Notes under the pieces: generated by a model
Seen by the model: the letters and a program-made list of their open reading frames with translations, nothing else
What the model was told of the DNA's origin: nothing
Databases searched by the model: none
In this document: positions 29,688 through 30,853 of the stretch, in pieces
How the letters are laid out: every line of letters starts with the position of its first letter
How positions within the stretch are numbered: the first letter of the stretch is position 1
Made by a program: the position numbers and the translations under genes
Assembly: GCA_036940085.1 (NCBI GenBank)
Contig: JALLBK010000045.1
Location: 1-30,853 of the forward strand
Source: Discostella pseudostelligera
Lineage: Eukaryota; Bacillariophyta; Thalassiosirophyceae; Thalassiosirales; Thalassiosiraceae
Length of the DNA stretch: 30,853 bases
Direction: 5' to 3'

Positions 29688-30320
29688 GAACTACACCTCT
29701 TTATGAACATTCACACCATTATATCTCATTTTCCTTGACAATGTACATGGGCTTTCAATTGTTGGTGCTGTTGCCTTCCTCTTCTTTTGGTTGGCACGTG
29801 CCCCCCCCCCACTTGGTGCTGCTGCAGCCCACAAAGTCGATGCCGCCCCCATCGTTGTCGCAGCCCTTGCCCTTGTTATTGCTGCTGGTCTCTCCCCCGT
29901 TGTTGCTGCTGTCATTGCTGCCCTCCCCATCGTTGCCGCCACCCTTCCTGTCATTGTCATTGCCACCGCCTTCCCCATCGTCATTGTCGTGGCCGCCCTC
30001 CCCACCGTCATCGTCATTGCACCCCCCGTTGCCATTGTCATCACCCTCCCCGTCAAAGTTGCTTCCTCCATAAATACATGATTCAAATTATTTAATTCTT
30101 CTGCATCATCATATTTGCCACTGCTCTGACTACTCTCATTGTTATCCTTTCCATTATTTCCCTCCCTATCTACAATCCCTCAATCTTCCTCATCCATAGC
30201 CCCAACCTCGCCATCCCCATCTTCTTCATCATCTCCTCCATAATAATATGGCTGCTCAAATTCCATGTCGGAGTCATACCAAACCTTCTTCACTACTTCC
30301 TCACCATATCACTTGCCTCT
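29688..30320 (-). pseudogene. Decayed acidic, Gly/Asn/Asp-rich coding region
   Basis: Minus-strand reading gives protein-like pieces in different frames. From right to left these are an acidic piece with VWYDSDMEFEQPYYYGGDDE interrupted by TGA after AMDEED; an adjoining KYDDAEELNNLNH; then, after a frame change, a G/D/N-rich run containing NFDGEGDDNGNGG; and, after a poly-G tract (29803-29812 on the plus strand), RANQKKRKATAPTIES continuing to VNVHKEV and a stop. Codon content suggests former coding sequence broken by one stop and at least two frame changes. Exons with unseen introns are an alternative. The family is not recognised; a transposon-encoded protein is possible. Confidence 0.4.
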
Positions 30321-30424
30321 CCCCGCCTCCCTTGCCGAGGACCAACACCCGCTTCAATCAATTTCTTTCTTGTCATTGCTAAAACACTCTGCATAGTCTT
30401 CCTTGTCCATTTCCCAATTCTGAA

Positions 30425-30805
30425 CCTCCACCTCCTCTGCACCACCTCTGCACCACCTCTGCACCTCTTCAGCACCTCCTCCACACCTCCTCCCCACCTC
30501 CTCACCACCTCCTCCGCACCTCCGCACCTCTGCACCTCTGCACCTCTGCACCTCTGCACTCTCAGCAACTCAGCACTCCTCCACCATATCAGCACTCTGC
30601 ACTCTTCAGCACATCAGCAACTCCTGTGCACTCTGCACCTGCAACTCTGCTCCTCCTCCAATCAGCACCTCAGAACCTCTATCATACAGCACCTCTGCAC
30701 CTCTACACCTCTGCACTACCTCTGCACCTGTTTAGCAATCAGCACCTCAGAACCTCTATCATACAGCACCTCTGCACCTCTGCACCTCTGCACGACCTCT
30801 GTTGG
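30425..30805. repeat. Degenerate CTGCACCTC / CACCTCCTC tandem repeat
   Basis: Short 8-9-bp units based on CTCTGCAC and CACCTCCTC are arranged in higher-order blocks. A 46-bp exact segment beginning CAATCAGCACCTCAG occurs at 30659-30704 and 30736-30781, a 77-bp period, and similarity continues for about 20 bp more. Open frames through it only encode repeats (RCRGAEVQ), so I treat it as a non-coding mini/microsatellite. Confidence 0.85.
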
Positions 30806-30853
30806 AACACTCCCCAATGGCTACACCAGGACTGCCCCATTACCTCGACTACG

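Noticed and set aside
29791..30081. Plus-strand frames of 96-112 residues with hydrophobic Val/Ile/Ala or Pro/Leu/Ser products resembling membrane proteins
   Set aside because: They are artefacts of the GCCATTGTC-type low-complexity tract. The opposite strand reads as an acidic G/D/N-rich sequence that is more protein-like.
30425..30805. CRISPR-like array at the right end
   Set aside because: Units are 8-9 bp, contiguous and degenerate, with no regular unique spacers, and the DNA is eukaryotic.

Overview
The window is nuclear eukaryotic DNA. It holds 13 intact-looking protein genes, and ten of them have short GT-AG introns, mostly 71-127 bp with one of 180 bp. The best fit is a stramenopile alga, probably a centric diatom. 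The DXS and helicase-associated-repeat proteins begin with a signal peptide followed by an ASAFAP-like site, the form expected of a diatom plastid presequence. A front-end fatty-acid desaturase, an MEP-pathway enzyme and a ciliary transition-zone protein (TMEM107) also fit an alga with a flagellated stage. No rRNA, tRNA, CRISPR array or prokaryotic operon was seen.

Layout. Bases 1-572 hold a 55-bp exact inverted copy of part of the desaturase gene found near 24.6 kb, followed by a 38-bp direct repeat. The genes are then: ataxin-2-like (+), an O-methyltransferase tail fragment (+), SENP8/DEN1-like deneddylase (-), glucosidase II alpha (+), a five-repeat helicase-associated-domain protein (-), prefoldin subunit 5 (+), THOC6-like WD40 protein (+), SLC35F-like transporter (-), DXS (+), arginase (-), ETF beta (+), front-end desaturase (-), TMEM107-like (+) and a CFA/coclaurine-type methyltransferase (-). 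From about 27.3 kb to the right edge the DNA is gene-poor. It contains a complete 292-bp hAT-type MITE with an 8-bp target-site duplication, a decayed acidic ORF region, and short-unit tandem repeats running towards the right edge.

How it works together. These are unrelated housekeeping genes: mRNA metabolism (ataxin-2, THOC6), protein folding and modification (prefoldin, glucosidase II, deneddylase), isoprenoid supply (DXS), nitrogen and fatty-acid metabolism (arginase, ETF beta, desaturase, methyltransferase), and cilia (TMEM107). Orientation alternates almost perfectly, giving compact divergent promoters and convergent 3' ends. Four of the five divergent promoters, plus the upstream regions of the ataxin-2 and methyltransferase genes, carry an E2F-like GGCGGGAA box, sometimes in clusters spaced 19-22 bp. 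A second element, TTCCACGTGGCARGGTGA, occurs three times upstream of THOC6, and its 14-bp core recurs beside the transporter/DXS promoter.

Exon structures were read by eye from splice consensus and protein-family continuity. No transcript data or database search was available.
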